Source of the DNA: Chitinophaga pinensis
Lineage (GTDB): Bacteria; Bacteroidota; Bacteroidia; 2-12-FULL-35-15
NCBI GenBank assembly: GCA_945865315.1
Contig: CAMBDK010000010.1
Location: 1 to 47,886, forward strand
Length of the DNA stretch: 47,886 bases
Direction: 5' to 3'
In this document: piece after piece, positions 33,046 to 42,891 of the stretch
Position numbering within the stretch: the first letter of the stretch is position 1
Layout of the letters: the number at the start of each line of letters is the position of its first letter
The notes under the pieces: model-generated
The model's input: the letters and a program-made list of their open reading frames with translations, nothing else
Database searches by the model: none
What the model was told of the DNA's origin: nothing
Position numbers and translations under genes: made by a program

Positions 33046-34884
33046 ATGGATAGCTTCGTAGTATCAGCACGTAAATATAGGCCGGCAAAGTTTAATTCCG
33101 TTGTTGGGCAGAATCATATTACCAACACTTTAAAAAATGCTATCCTTACAGATCATTTAGCACAGGCTTTTTTGTTTTGTGGTCCGCGAGGGGTTGGGAA
33201 AACTACTTGTGCCCGTATTCTTGCCAAAACGATTAATTGTACCAATAGAACTGAAAATACAGAATCATGCGATAATTGTGAATCCTGTAAATCCTTTAAT
33301 GAAGGAGCTTCTCTTAATATTTCGGAATTAGATGCAGCGTCTAACAATTCTGTTGATGATATTAGAAATTTGGTGGATCAAGTGCGGTATGCTCCGCAGT
33401 TAGGTAAATTTAAAGTATATATTATTGATGAAGTTCACATGCTTTCTCAAAGTGCTTTTAATGCCTTTTTGAAAACCCTTGAGGAGCCACCCAAGCATGC
33501 TATTTTTATATTGGCTACTACCGAAAAGCATAAAATTATTCCAACAATACTTTCTCGTTGTCAAATATTTGATTTTAATCGCATTCAGATCGAAGATATA
33601 GCCAACCACCTGCATTATATTGCAAAATGTGAGAATGTAATGGCCGAGCCAGACGCATTGCATATTATTGCTCAAAAAGCGGATGGAGCATTGCGTGATG
33701 CATGTTCTATTTTCGACCAGATTGTTAGTTTTTCCGGTAACAATGTTACTTATAAAGCTGCAATTGAGAATCTTAATATTCTGGATTACGATTATTATTT
33801 TAAAGTTACAGATGCTATTATAGAGGAACATGTTTCAGCTGCATTACTTTTGTTTAATGAGATTTTGAACAATGGTTTTGATGGTCATAATTTTGTTGCA
33901 GGCATGGGGGATCATTTACGTAATCTTTTGGTTAGTAAAGATCAGGAAACAATCCAATTACTTGAAGTTGGAAATAATATTAAAGAAAAGTATGCTTTAC
34001 AGTCAAGTAAATTTTCTTTGTCTTTTTTAATACAAGGCTTAACTATTCTAAATAAATGTGACATACAATATAAATCTAGCAAAAATCATCGACTACAGGT
34101 CGAATTAGCATTAATGCAGCTTTGTTCCATTAACAAAATAGGTGTTGGCAATGCTGATGCCGAAAAAAAAAACGACTATCCTAAGCCTGCGCCAATACAG
34201 CAAAGTATAACAAACAAAAAAATAGAAGACAATACTTCTGCAATTAAAACTTCCAATGGGGTAGCTGAAGCTACTCCTAGTATTACTGTTGCTCCCCAAT
34301 TAAATACAATAAATAGTGCTGTAATAGGTAATAATGTAATAGTTAATGGTGGCAATATTCAAAAGGATTTAGGCTCATCCATTATTGCTGTTAAAAAGCC
34401 TCTCATTAAAACATCATCCCCGTCTATAAATCAGAGTTTTAAAAGCGTAGTAATAACGGAACAAATTAAAGATAATTCCATTGAACAAAAAAACAATATT
34501 GTTAATGCGGCAAAGGAAGCCTTTACACAGCAGGAACTTGAAGCAACTTGGGATAAGTATGCTGAGGAGTTAAATGCAAAAGGTAGAGCAAATTTATCCT
34601 TAGCATTATTAAGCAAACGCCCTGTTTTGATAAATGAGACTATTATCGAATTCACTGTTAATAATAAAGCTTTGGAAGAAACTATCAATGAGGATAAAAT
34701 GAATTTTTTGAGCTTTCTGCGCAGGGCCCTAAATAATTTTGATATTCAGTTGAACCTTTCTGTTGCTATGTTGGAAGAAAAAACAAATTTATATACCGCT
34801 ACCGATCGCTTTAGATACCTTGCCGAAAAAAATCCAGCAATCAATAAATTACGTCAGGCTTTTGATTTAGATATAGAGTTTTAA
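33046..34884 (+). CDS. dnaX: DNA polymerase III subunit tau/gamma
   Basis: Clamp-loader ATPase that ties the replication machinery together. 612 residues. The AAA+ domain has Walker A GPRGVGKTTC (residues 46-55), a zinc module with four cysteines (INCTN ... ESCDNCESC), Walker B IIDEVHML (about 126), an LKTLEEPPKHA stretch and sensor ATTEKHKIIPTILSRCQ. The domain III helical collar ends near residue 362 (LQVELALMQLC). A low-complexity Ser/Asn/Ile-rich linker (about 370-490) leads to a tau-specific C-terminal domain with ATWDKYAEEL. An A10 tract at codons 373-376 could yield a short gamma form. Its strand is opposite to that of the neighbouring nuo genes. Confidence 0.95.
   Translation: MDSFVVSARKYRPAKFNSVVGQNHITNTLKNAILTDHLAQAFLFCGPRGVGKTTCARILAKTINCTNRTENTESCDNCESCKSFNEGASLNISELDAASNNSVDDIRNLVDQVRYAPQLGKFKVYIIDEVHMLSQSAFNAFLKTLEEPPKHAIFILATTEKHKIIPTILSRCQIFDFNRIQIEDIANHLHYIAKCENVMAEPDALHIIAQKADGALRDACSIFDQIVSFSGNNVTYKAAIENLNILDYDYYFKVTDAIIEEHVSAALLLFNEILNNGFDGHNFVAGMGDHLRNLLVSKDQETIQLLEVGNNIKEKYALQSSKFSLSFLIQGLTILNKCDIQYKSSKNHRLQVELALMQLCSINKIGVGNADAEKKNDYPKPAPIQQSITNKKIEDNTSAIKTSNGVAEATPSITVAPQLNTINSAVIGNNVIVNGGNIQKDLGSSIIAVKKPLIKTSSPSINQSFKSVVITEQIKDNSIEQKNNIVNAAKEAFTQQELEATWDKYAEELNAKGRANLSLALLSKRPVLINETIIEFTVNNKALEETINEDKMNFLSFLRRALNNFDIQLNLSVAMLEEKTNLYTATDRFRYLAEKNPAINKLRQAFDLDIEF
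34163..34172 (+). other. A10 slippery tract inside dnaX
   Basis: Ten A residues run through codons GAA AAA AAA AAC, directly after the end of conserved domain III. A -1 shift reads CGA CTA TCC TAA and stops at 34184; the other frame stops within 13 codons. Slippage would therefore produce a ~378-residue gamma-like product. In Thermus thermophilus dnaX an A9 run makes gamma by transcriptional slippage; here this is inference. Confidence 0.45.
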
Positions 34885-34917
34885 GTGCATTTTTTTTTGA
34901 TTATACAAAATCATTAA

Positions 34918-36291
34918 TTAAAGCAGCCGAATAATAAAATCGGGAAATATACCTAATGCGATAATTGCAAAAGCAACCACAACTAATAATATTTTTTGAT
35001 TCATTGTTGCTTGGATAGTTTCGTTTGTACTGTCTTTAAAATACATAGCAATAATTATTTTGAAGTAATAATAAACCCCAACTAAGGAAGCAAAAATTGC
35101 AATTAATACCAGGTAGATAAAACCACTTTTAAATACTGCTGTAAAAACATAATACTTCGCAAAAAAACCTGCTGTTGGAGGTATTCCTGCTAAGGATAGC
35201 AATGCTAATGTCATTACGAAAGCTAATAACGGATTTGATTTTCCTAAACCATTAAACGAATTTATATTGTCGTTGCCATAAGTGTTTATGATAATATTTA
35301 ATATACAAAAGGTAACTATCGAACCGAATGAATAAGCAGTAACATAAAATAAAATTGCGCTGCTAGAATAGCTGTTGTCTGCCAAAAGCGCTAGCAACAT
35401 ATAGCCGGTATGCGCTACACTTGAGAATGCTAATAGCCGCTTTGTGCTTGTTTGTGCTACTGCTGTGATATTTCCTACTAGTAATGTAAGCGCTGTCATT
35501 ACCCAAACAATATTCACCCAGGTGGCGGTAATATCTGAAAAACTTATCGAAAATAAGCGCAAGAATGCTGCAAATGCAGCTGTTTTAACTATTGTGGCCA
35601 TAAAAGCAGTTATCACAGTAGGTGCTCCCTGATATACGTCTGGCGCCCAAAAATGAAATGGTGCAGCAGATACCTTGAAGGATAAGCCAATTAGCATGAG
35701 CAAGACTCCAACATAAAATATAGAAGGCACAGTGCTTTCACGGGCTGTAATAAATTCTTTTATTTCATTTATATCAAAAGAACCAGTAGCGCCATAAATA
35801 AGTGCTATACCGAATAGTAAAAAGCCCGTTGAAAAAGCTCCCATTATTAAATATTTAAATGCCGCCTCATTTGAATTCAAGTCGTCTTTTAATGTTCCTG
35901 TTAAAATATACATCGATATAGATAGAATTTCAATTCCCAAAAACAGCATCGCCATATTTGTATAGGATACCATGATAACTGCCCCAGCTAAAGCAAATAA
36001 AACTAAGGATAAACGATCGGTGCGGTTAGTTTCTTCTTTAAAAAAGCTTTCAGACATTATAAACCACAAAATGGCTGTAATTAATATGACGGAGCTAAAC
36101 GCAACAGCATAATGGTCATATTGCATCATGCCGAAAAAAATATTCGGTGCTAAATTCCAATCGAGCAAATTAACAAAAAATATGGTGATTAACCCTAAAA
36201 GTGAAATTAGGAATATTCGCTTTTTAAAACCAAATATTTCAGCTAATAATGCTAATGTACCTAATGAAGAAAGTAATATTAATGCTTTCAT
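34918..36291 (-). CDS. nuoN: NADH-quinone oxidoreductase subunit N
   Basis: One of three antiporter-like proton-pumping subunits in the membrane arm of Complex I. 457 residues, about 14 hydrophobic helices. Family landmarks include FLGIEILSISMYIL with the helix-5 glutamate (about residue 120), AAFKYLIMGAFSTGFLLFG, and SAAPFHFWAPDVYQGAPTVI (about residue 210), which carries the discontinuous helix 7. LLAFSSVAHTGYMLL is the helix-8 region. It is last in the nuo order and separated from nuoM by 112 bp. Confidence 0.95.
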   Translation of the reverse strand: MKALILLSSLGTLALLAEIFGFKKRIFLISLLGLITIFFVNLLDWNLAPNIFFGMMQYDHYAVAFSSVILITAILWFIMSESFFKEETNRTDRLSLVLFALAGAVIMVSYTNMAMLFLGIEILSISMYILTGTLKDDLNSNEAAFKYLIMGAFSTGFLLFGIALIYGATGSFDINEIKEFITARESTVPSIFYVGVLLMLIGLSFKVSAAPFHFWAPDVYQGAPTVITAFMATIVKTAAFAAFLRLFSISFSDITATWVNIVWVMTALTLLVGNITAVAQTSTKRLLAFSSVAHTGYMLLALLADNSYSSSAILFYVTAYSFGSIVTFCILNIIINTYGNDNINSFNGLGKSNPLLAFVMTLALLSLAGIPPTAGFFAKYYVFTAVFKSGFIYLVLIAIFASLVGVYYYFKIIIAMYFKDSTNETIQATMNQKILLVVVAFAIIALGIFPDFIIRLL

Positions 36292-36403
36292 AAGAAACTG
36301 CTATAAAGCCCATCTTGTTTATTAAAAGTGGACTTGTGTGTGTATTTATTTATAATTTTTTATTTATTAGTTTTCCAATAGTTCAGTTCATTTGTAAAAT
36401 GTA

Positions 36404-37858
36404 CTATTGAGTAATTGTTGTAACTAATTTGATAACAGCCGGTTCGGATATATCTAACAAAGGTTTTGGATATATTCCAAATGTAATTATCGCAAGGCAT
36501 AAAATTGCTAATACAATTTTTTCGTTGTTCGATAGTTTGCCAAAAGAGGAGGTGATAGCATTTGTTTCTCCTAACATTACCGATTGGTAGCTGCGCAACA
36601 TGTATACAGCACCCAGAATAACACTTAAGCCAGCAAATGCAGCTAACCAAGGACTGTATTGGTAAACAGCATTGAGCAATAAGAATTCACCTATAAACCC
36701 ATTCGTTAAAGGCAATGCAACGCTGCCTAACAAAACGATTAAAAATAAAACTGCAAATTGAGGGTTTACATTTCTAATTCCTCCAAGGGATTCAAAGTCG
36801 CGTTTGCCTGTTCGCTGCTGAATAATATCAATGATAAAGAATAATCCAATTACATTAATACCATGACTTAACATTTGAGCCATTGCTCCTTGCAATCCTT
36901 GCACATTAAAGGCTAAAATACCTGCTGCAATTAAACCTACGTGAGCAATAGACGAATAAGCGATTAAACGTTTAAAATCTTTTTGAGTGATTGCAATACA
37001 CGATGCATACACAATGCCAGTTACTGAAAGTACAATTGCTAAATTACCCCACTCCTGCACCCCTAGTGGTACAACAGGCAATAACCATCGTATTAATCCA
37101 TATGTACCCATTTTTAACATAATTCCAGAAAGCATCATGGTTCCTGCAGTTGGCGCTGTTGTATAGGTGTCGGGTTGCCAGGTATGAAATGGGAAAATAG
37201 GGATTTTAATGGCGAAAGCCATAAAAATAGCAATAAAAATATACCCTTGATGGATAGCATCTAATCCTCTTCCTGCTAAATAAAGCGCTTCAATATCAAA
37301 TGAATGAGTTCCTGGAGTATTTTGGTACAAATAAATTAAACCAATTAACATTAACAAACTACCGGCAAGGGTATATATAAAAAATTTAAATGTAATTTTT
37401 GCTCTGTTATCTCCTCCCCAAAGTAAACATATAAAGTAGATTGGTATTAAGGCTAATTCCCAGAAAACATAAAACAAAAAACCGTCAAGTGATACAAAAA
37501 CTCCTATTAATGCCATTTGCATTAAAAATATCAAGGAATAAAAAATAGAAGGGTTTTTGTAATTGGAGTTGAATGATGCAAGAATAATGATGGGAACCAG
37601 AAAAGTGGTTAGTAAAACTAATAACAAAGAAATGCCATCTATGCCAACATGGAAATGGATACCCAATGATTTTATCCAGGCGTAATTTGCTTCGAATTGC
37701 ACATTGGCATTATAATGAAATTGAGAAAGAGCAAAAATGGAGATTGCAAACTCTATAATCGCTGCAATCATTGCAATTTTTACCACTTGTTCACCTTTAA
37801 TTAATACCAGCAATAATGCAGCTAGCAAAGGGAATAATATCAGAAATATTGTAATCAT
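36404..37858 (-). CDS. nuoM: NADH-quinone oxidoreductase subunit M
   Basis: Second antiporter-like pump subunit. 484 residues with about 14 membrane helices. Landmarks: FHVGIDGISLLLVLLTTFLV, VFWELALIPIYFICLLWGG with the essential helix-5 glutamate (about residue 133), IKIPIFPFHTWQPDTYTTAP, LKMGTYGLIRWLLP, and RLIAYSSIAHVGLIAAG. Separated by 181 bp from nuoL upstream. No unusual residues noticed. Confidence 0.96.
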   Translation of the reverse strand: MITIFLILFPLLAALLLVLIKGEQVVKIAMIAAIIEFAISIFALSQFHYNANVQFEANYAWIKSLGIHFHVGIDGISLLLVLLTTFLVPIIILASFNSNYKNPSIFYSLIFLMQMALIGVFVSLDGFLFYVFWELALIPIYFICLLWGGDNRAKITFKFFIYTLAGSLLMLIGLIYLYQNTPGTHSFDIEALYLAGRGLDAIHQGYIFIAIFMAFAIKIPIFPFHTWQPDTYTTAPTAGTMMLSGIMLKMGTYGLIRWLLPVVPLGVQEWGNLAIVLSVTGIVYASCIAITQKDFKRLIAYSSIAHVGLIAAGILAFNVQGLQGAMAQMLSHGINVIGLFFIIDIIQQRTGKRDFESLGGIRNVNPQFAVLFLIVLLGSVALPLTNGFIGEFLLLNAVYQYSPWLAAFAGLSVILGAVYMLRSYQSVMLGETNAITSSFGKLSNNEKIVLAILCLAIITFGIYPKPLLDISEPAVIKLVTTITQ

Positions 37859-38039
37859 ATATTAAATCGTTCTTGTTATTGCATTTACCAATTTATTTGC
37901 CAAAAAATTGGCTCCTTTTTTTTAATAAGGCAATAATTTTATAATGTTTTACTATTCAGTTTTTTTGTAAATCCAGCTTAGCGAACATAATAAATTCTAA
38001 ATATTTATTAAAGTTTACTAAATAAATTAAAGCAGTTAT

Positions 38040-39944
38040 TTATATCATTTGGGTAAATAATATAAGAACAATGCTGATAACCATTACAAAAATATAAAAG
38101 CCTATGTTTCCTGTTTGTACAAGCCTTATCTTAGTACTGGCCCAATTTACAATAGTTCCAATGCCATTAATAATACCATCTACAAGTTGATTTTCCATGA
38201 TTTTATGTAATCCGCCAGAAATTAAATTTAATGGCTTGGTAATCAATGTGTTGTATAGCTCGTCTACTAAATATTTTTTATAAATTAATTGATGCCAAGG
38301 GTTTAACTTCTCTCCTTCTTCAGCTGGCAATGTTTTGTTTTTAAAATAAATTGTGTATGCATAAAATAAGGAAGCTGCCATCACAAATGTAGTTGCAGCC
38401 ATTAGTCCGTATTCTGTATTGTGGGAAAGCTGGTGTGTAATGCGCAGGGAGGAGCCTTCAAATACAGGCTTTAAAAACTCTTCCAAAAAATGATGCCCAC
38501 CCAATACTTCAGGAATACCAATAAACCCGCCAAAAACAGAAAGTGCCGCCAAAATAATTAATGGAATGGTCATGCTTTTTGGAGATTCGTGCAAATGTTC
38601 TTTCTGATGGTTACTACCTCTGAAATTACCTGTGAATGTTAAGAAAAATAATCGAAACATATAGAAGGTAGTCATTGCAGCGGCCAATATGCCTAAAAAC
38701 CATAGTAGTTTATTGCTCTCATAAGCAGCTGCTAAAATCTCATCTTTAGAAAAGAAGCCGGAAAAACCAGGAAATCCAACAATAGCAAGTGTCCCAAGTA
38801 AAAATGTAAGTTGGGTGATGGGTAAATATTTTTTTAGCCCCCCCATCTTACGGATATCTTGAGCACCGCTCATGGCATGAATTACGCTTCCGGCACCAAG
38901 AAACAACAGCGCCTTAAAAAATGCGTGCGTCATAACGTGAAAAACAGCTCCAGTATAAGCCCCTACACCTAAGGCAAGAAACATAAAACCTAACTGAGAA
39001 ACTGTAGAATAAGCTAATATTTTTTTTATATCATTTTGCGCCAGACCTATAGTAGCAGCAAATAGGGCTGTGCAAACACCAACTATTGCTACCACATCCA
39101 TGGTTATTGGCGCCATTGTAAATAGTAAATTGGATCGGGCAATCATGTATATACCTGCTGTAACCATTGTTGCCGCATGTATTAATGCCGACACTGGTGT
39201 GGGGCCTGCCATTGCATCTGGAAGCCATGTGTATAATGGAAGCTGCGCACTTTTGCCGATCGCACCTACAAATAACAATAAAGTGATAGCCGTTATAACA
39301 GGTGTTCCCGAAACGTAACTTCCGGATATTAAAAACTGACCTACCTCATAATATCCAACACTTCCAAACGTAACATAAATTAATATTATCCCCAATAAAA
39401 AACCTAAGTCCCCAATACGGTTCATAATAAATGCTTTTTTTGCCGCATCATTATAGGCTGTATTTTTAAACCAAAAACCTATTAAAAGATAGGAGCACAA
39501 TCCAACCCCTTCCCAGCCTACAAACATAATTAGGTAGTTAGACCCTAAAACTAAAATTAACATAAAAAAGATAAAAAGATTCAAATACGCGAAAAAAGTG
39601 GAAAATCCTTCGTCCTTACTCATGTATCCTGTTGAATACAAGTGTATTAGAAATCCAATGCCGGTAATGATTAATAAAAATAAGGAAGAAAGCGGATCTA
39701 CTAAAAATGAAAATGGTATAGAAAGTTTGCCAGCACTTATCCAACTGAATAAATCAATTGTATAGCTTTTTTCAACCCTACCTATTAACTCGATAAATAT
39801 AGCCAAGGATATTGCAAATGAAGCAAAAACGGATCCGCAACCGATTGCGCTAACCCACCCTTTCGATAATTTTTTTCCGAACAACCCTATAACTAAAAAT
39901 CCAATCAAAGGAAGTAAAGGTACTAAGCAAACTAGTTTTAACAT
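38040..39944 (-). CDS. nuoL: NADH-quinone oxidoreductase subunit L
   Basis: Distal antiporter-like subunit with the long lateral helix that couples proton channels. 634 residues. Landmarks: FSFLVDPLSSLFLLIITGIG, FVGWEGVGLCSYLLIGFW (helix-5 Glu), AGPTPVSALIHAATMVTAGI, KILAYSTVSQLGFMFLALG, and GFPGFSGFFSKDEIL. The C-terminal part (about 480-634), with TNKPLNLISGG-like amphipathic segments ending in a hydrophobic helix (GFYIFVMVISIVLILF), is the lateral arm. 81 bp after nuoK. Confidence 0.96.
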   Translation of the reverse strand: MLKLVCLVPLLPLIGFLVIGLFGKKLSKGWVSAIGCGSVFASFAISLAIFIELIGRVEKSYTIDLFSWISAGKLSIPFSFLVDPLSSLFLLIITGIGFLIHLYSTGYMSKDEGFSTFFAYLNLFIFFMLILVLGSNYLIMFVGWEGVGLCSYLLIGFWFKNTAYNDAAKKAFIMNRIGDLGFLLGIILIYVTFGSVGYYEVGQFLISGSYVSGTPVITAITLLLFVGAIGKSAQLPLYTWLPDAMAGPTPVSALIHAATMVTAGIYMIARSNLLFTMAPITMDVVAIVGVCTALFAATIGLAQNDIKKILAYSTVSQLGFMFLALGVGAYTGAVFHVMTHAFFKALLFLGAGSVIHAMSGAQDIRKMGGLKKYLPITQLTFLLGTLAIVGFPGFSGFFSKDEILAAAYESNKLLWFLGILAAAMTTFYMFRLFFLTFTGNFRGSNHQKEHLHESPKSMTIPLIILAALSVFGGFIGIPEVLGGHHFLEEFLKPVFEGSSLRITHQLSHNTEYGLMAATTFVMAASLFYAYTIYFKNKTLPAEEGEKLNPWHQLIYKKYLVDELYNTLITKPLNLISGGLHKIMENQLVDGIINGIGTIVNWASTKIRLVQTGNIGFYIFVMVISIVLILFTQMI

Positions 39945-40025
39945 ATGAACTTTTGACGTATATTATTTAATTTTTTTTGCGATTTTTTTTTATTTCCTTT
40001 TAGGATATAATAAAAGTGAAATCAT

Positions 40026-40343
40026 TTACCACTTTAATTTATTCAAAATATTAATATCTGTAGTTTTTGTGTTTCTATAAACCATCATCAATATAGCAAG
40101 GCCCACAGCAACTTCAGCTGCAGCTACAGCCATAATAAAGAAAACAAAAACTTGCCCCTTACTATCGGACAAATAGCTAGAAAAAGCTACAAACAATAGA
40201 TTTACAGCATTTAACATTAGTTCTATCGACATGAAAATAATAATAGCATTTCTTCTAAAAAGAACACCTAATACACCTATTGTGAATAATACGGTACTTA
40301 ATAATAAATACCAGTTTAGAGGAATAACTTGAATTGCCGACAT
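40026..40343 (-). CDS. nuoK: NADH-quinone oxidoreductase subunit K
   Basis: Small three-helix subunit (105 residues) of the E-channel. Helix 2 has the essential glutamate in [20 protein letters not shown] (about residue 38), and helix 3 has [20 protein letters not shown] with its conserved Glu (about residue 73). It is separated from its expected neighbour nuoJ by a 2.4-kb T9SS gene. The 89 bp upstream hold a stable hairpin and that gene's terminator, so nuoK needs a promoter of its own; I could not find a good match. Confidence 0.95.
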   Translation of the reverse strand: MSAIQVIPLNWYLLLSTVLFTIGVLGVLFRRNAIIIFMSIELMLNAVNLLFVAFSSYLSDSKGQVFVFFIMAVAAAEVAVGLAILMMVYRNTKTTDINILNKLKW

Positions 40344-40365
40344 AAATGTGTTTTATAATTAAACC

Positions 40366-40387
40366 CTATGGCCATTTATGACCATAG
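40366..40387 (-). other. 10-bp hairpin upstream of nuoK
   Basis: CTATGGTCATAAATGGCCATAG on the minus strand (22 nt) folds into a 10-bp stem with one T-G wobble and an AA loop. It has no U-tract, so it is more likely a leader or mRNA-processing structure than a terminator. It lies 23 nt ahead of the nuoK start. Confidence 0.4.
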
Positions 40388-40405
40388 CGTAAAAACTTTA
40401 TATTT

Positions 40406-40427
40406 TAAAAAAAACAACAAGGTTTTT
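40406..40427 (-). terminator. Terminator of the T9SS gene lodged in the nuo operon
   Basis: On the minus strand AAAAAC, loop CTTGTT, GTTTTT followed by more U, starting 6 nt past the stop. Short and AT-rich but correctly placed. Confidence 0.5.
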
Positions 40428-40432
40428 ATTCC

Positions 40433-42805
40433 TTATTCTTTCACAATTTCTTGAACACTAACACTATTTCCCGAAACAAGTTTAACAATATAAATGCCTT
40501 TTGCTAATTGTTCCATATTTATTGCTGCAGTATATGTTCCCGCTGTTTTTTTCTCATTAACAAGCGTTTTTATTTCGCGACCCGTTATATCATTTAATGT
40601 AATAAGTACATTGCCACTTGATAAAATTGAATAGGATATTGTTGAAGTGTTTTTTATCGGATTTGGATAAACTATCAGTTGGTTTTTTAATTCGATAGTT
40701 TTTACCAATTTATTTGAATTGCTTGTTGTAATGGAATCGCTATGGCTTCTTTGACTTTGCAAGCCTGTACCTGTTCCAACTAATAATTCATCAAAATAAA
40801 GGAAGTTAATCTCATTACCTACCGGATAGGTGTATCCCAAGGTCCATAAAGAACTTGTTAAAGGGTAATAATAAATTTCGTTGTCTACTGCACAATAAGC
40901 AGTATCATTACCTACAGTAAATGCTTTTCCAACACTACCAGGTGAATTAGGGAAACCTATTACTGGAAATGGCGCCCATTTGTTTAAACCGCTAATTTTT
41001 TTTGAATATACGTGAGGCTCGTTAAGTCCGGCATCAGTTCCGCATGCATATAAAGTATCTCCCGTTACGCTTCTGTATAAATCATTTATAGTAGCAGTAA
41101 TTTGATAACCAACAGTAGTATTAGCTGCATCAAAGTTTTGCGATACATTCCAGGTAGTATTGTTTTTTACAAGTCTGTAAACGCTTTTTCCTTGCGGTGC
41201 TGATAAGTCGTATTCAACTCCTATGTATGCAACAGTGTCAGCACCTTCAATATTAAAAATAATATCTCTTACATCCACATCTTGCCCTAATGCTGTAGCT
41301 TCTATAGGCACTTGATTCCATGATGCCCCAGCATCCATTGTATAAAATAATCCTCCCTTGGCAGTACCTTCTGCATAATACCCTGCGAAAACTATATCTG
41401 AATTATATTGACAAACTTCAAGCGCTTTAACATAAAACCCAACACTATTAAAACTGTAAGGTGTAGCTTCAGCCGAAAATGACATTGTCCAGGTTGTTCC
41501 AGCATCATTTGTTTTATAAATTCTTGCGTTGCCTGCATACAATTTGCTTGCATTTCCATTTATCATGGCTACTGAATAATAGGGTGAGCCGTCACCGTTA
41601 GGGAACATGGCATTGGTCCAAGTTGGAACAGATTGGTAGTTAGTTACTTCTCTTATTCCTGATTTAGAGGCAATCCAGGCTGTGTTTTTATCTGCTGTCA
41701 TGTCAATGTCTTTTACCTGAACTGCTTCCACACCATTATCTATTTCATAAATATTTGAACCGCTAGTATGAGACGCGCCTATACCTTGATCTGTAGTCAT
41801 GTAAACTACACTTACATTATTTGGGTCGGCAAATACAGCTCCATCATTGGGGTGTGTTTCAAATCCTCCTGGTGTTCCAAAGTTATCCCATGAAGAGGTG
41901 CCATTTAAATCGCTATAAATGCTGGCATAATATACTGTATAATTAGTGGAATCGCCAGCAAAAGCAATATTTGATCCTGAAGTACCATTGATACCTGTAG
42001 GAATTTCATTCCATAAAGAAATAGTATCAGAATATGCTATAAATTTAGTGCTTGAGCTCCCTCCTCCAATAAATTTGCGGCCGTCAGGAGCAATACCAAA
42101 TGCTTTCCAGCTATAAGATGCTGTTAAAGTTGTGGGCGAAATATTTGAAAAAGCAGACATTGAAGTTAAATTAGTGTAAGGGGCTGTACTTTCAAATAAT
42201 TGCGGTGCACCACCTTCTTGAAATAAATATACCAAAGAATCTATTTTATTTATAACGATACTTGTCATCCCCATTCCTCCTAATGGATTTACAATTGGCG
42301 CACCTGAATTAATTGTTAAACTGCCTGTCCCATCCAATGTACCCCAGTAAAAGCTACTGCCTGAAGTGTATAAGAGGGTAGATCCTTTAATTGTAAATGC
42401 ATTAACTCCCAACGCAACTGTATTAACAGCAGTGGAAGAGGGGTGGGTACTTAATAAAATATTGTTATGTATAAAGAATACTTTTCCTGAAATTTTATGT
42501 GCCGCTATACTTTTAATAGCTCCTCCGTAACCTGAAGAAGCATCAGCTCCTGGAAGTGCAGTAAATGAACCAAAAATAGGAGCTATCCCAGCAGGTACAT
42601 AAGCGTCGGCATAAAACAATGAATTTGCACTTTCCGTTGCAATAAATATTCTGCTGGTATCTAGTCCAGTCTTTATTCCTGTAATAGCGTTTATCCTGCC
42701 GCCATATATATTCTCGGTTGATAGCACAGTTAATTGTGCAAATGCATTTGTAAAGCTTGCAGACAAGGCTACAAAAAAAAGTAGAAAGGGTAAGTTTTTT
42801 TTCAT
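40433..42805 (-). CDS. Secreted T9SS type A protein with Asp-box (BNR-like) beta-propeller
   Basis: 790 residues. Signal peptide MKKNLPFLLFFVALSASFTN (cut near AFAQ). The body consists of WD/propeller-like blades. Two good Asp-box motifs (S/T-x-D-x-G-x-x-W) occur: YKTNDAGTTWTMSF and FYTMDAGASWNQVP. Related repeats (VVYMTTDQGIG, SYSWKAFGIAPDGRKF) suggest a sialidase/Vps10-like propeller without visible catalytic residues. The last ~75 residues are the T9SS sorting domain (LIVYPNPIKNTSTISYSI, LNDITGREI, LAKGIYIVKLVSG). It separates nuoJ from nuoK, has its own terminator and no link to respiration. Function unknown; probably cell-surface binding. Confidence 0.85.
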   Translation of the reverse strand: MKKNLPFLLFFVALSASFTNAFAQLTVLSTENIYGGRINAITGIKTGLDTSRIFIATESANSLFYADAYVPAGIAPIFGSFTALPGADASSGYGGAIKSIAAHKISGKVFFIHNNILLSTHPSSTAVNTVALGVNAFTIKGSTLLYTSGSSFYWGTLDGTGSLTINSGAPIVNPLGGMGMTSIVINKIDSLVYLFQEGGAPQLFESTAPYTNLTSMSAFSNISPTTLTASYSWKAFGIAPDGRKFIGGGSSSTKFIAYSDTISLWNEIPTGINGTSGSNIAFAGDSTNYTVYYASIYSDLNGTSSWDNFGTPGGFETHPNDGAVFADPNNVSVVYMTTDQGIGASHTSGSNIYEIDNGVEAVQVKDIDMTADKNTAWIASKSGIREVTNYQSVPTWTNAMFPNGDGSPYYSVAMINGNASKLYAGNARIYKTNDAGTTWTMSFSAEATPYSFNSVGFYVKALEVCQYNSDIVFAGYYAEGTAKGGLFYTMDAGASWNQVPIEATALGQDVDVRDIIFNIEGADTVAYIGVEYDLSAPQGKSVYRLVKNNTTWNVSQNFDAANTTVGYQITATINDLYRSVTGDTLYACGTDAGLNEPHVYSKKISGLNKWAPFPVIGFPNSPGSVGKAFTVGNDTAYCAVDNEIYYYPLTSSLWTLGYTYPVGNEINFLYFDELLVGTGTGLQSQRSHSDSITTSNSNKLVKTIELKNQLIVYPNPIKNTSTISYSILSSGNVLITLNDITGREIKTLVNEKKTAGTYTAAINMEQLAKGIYIVKLVSGNSVSVQEIVKE

Positions 42806-42891
42806 GATTTTAATTGGTTTTTTTAGATTGTTTTTTTATTGTTTTTAATTCCTAAAATATATTATTTATATTTTACTTTATTATTCTTACT

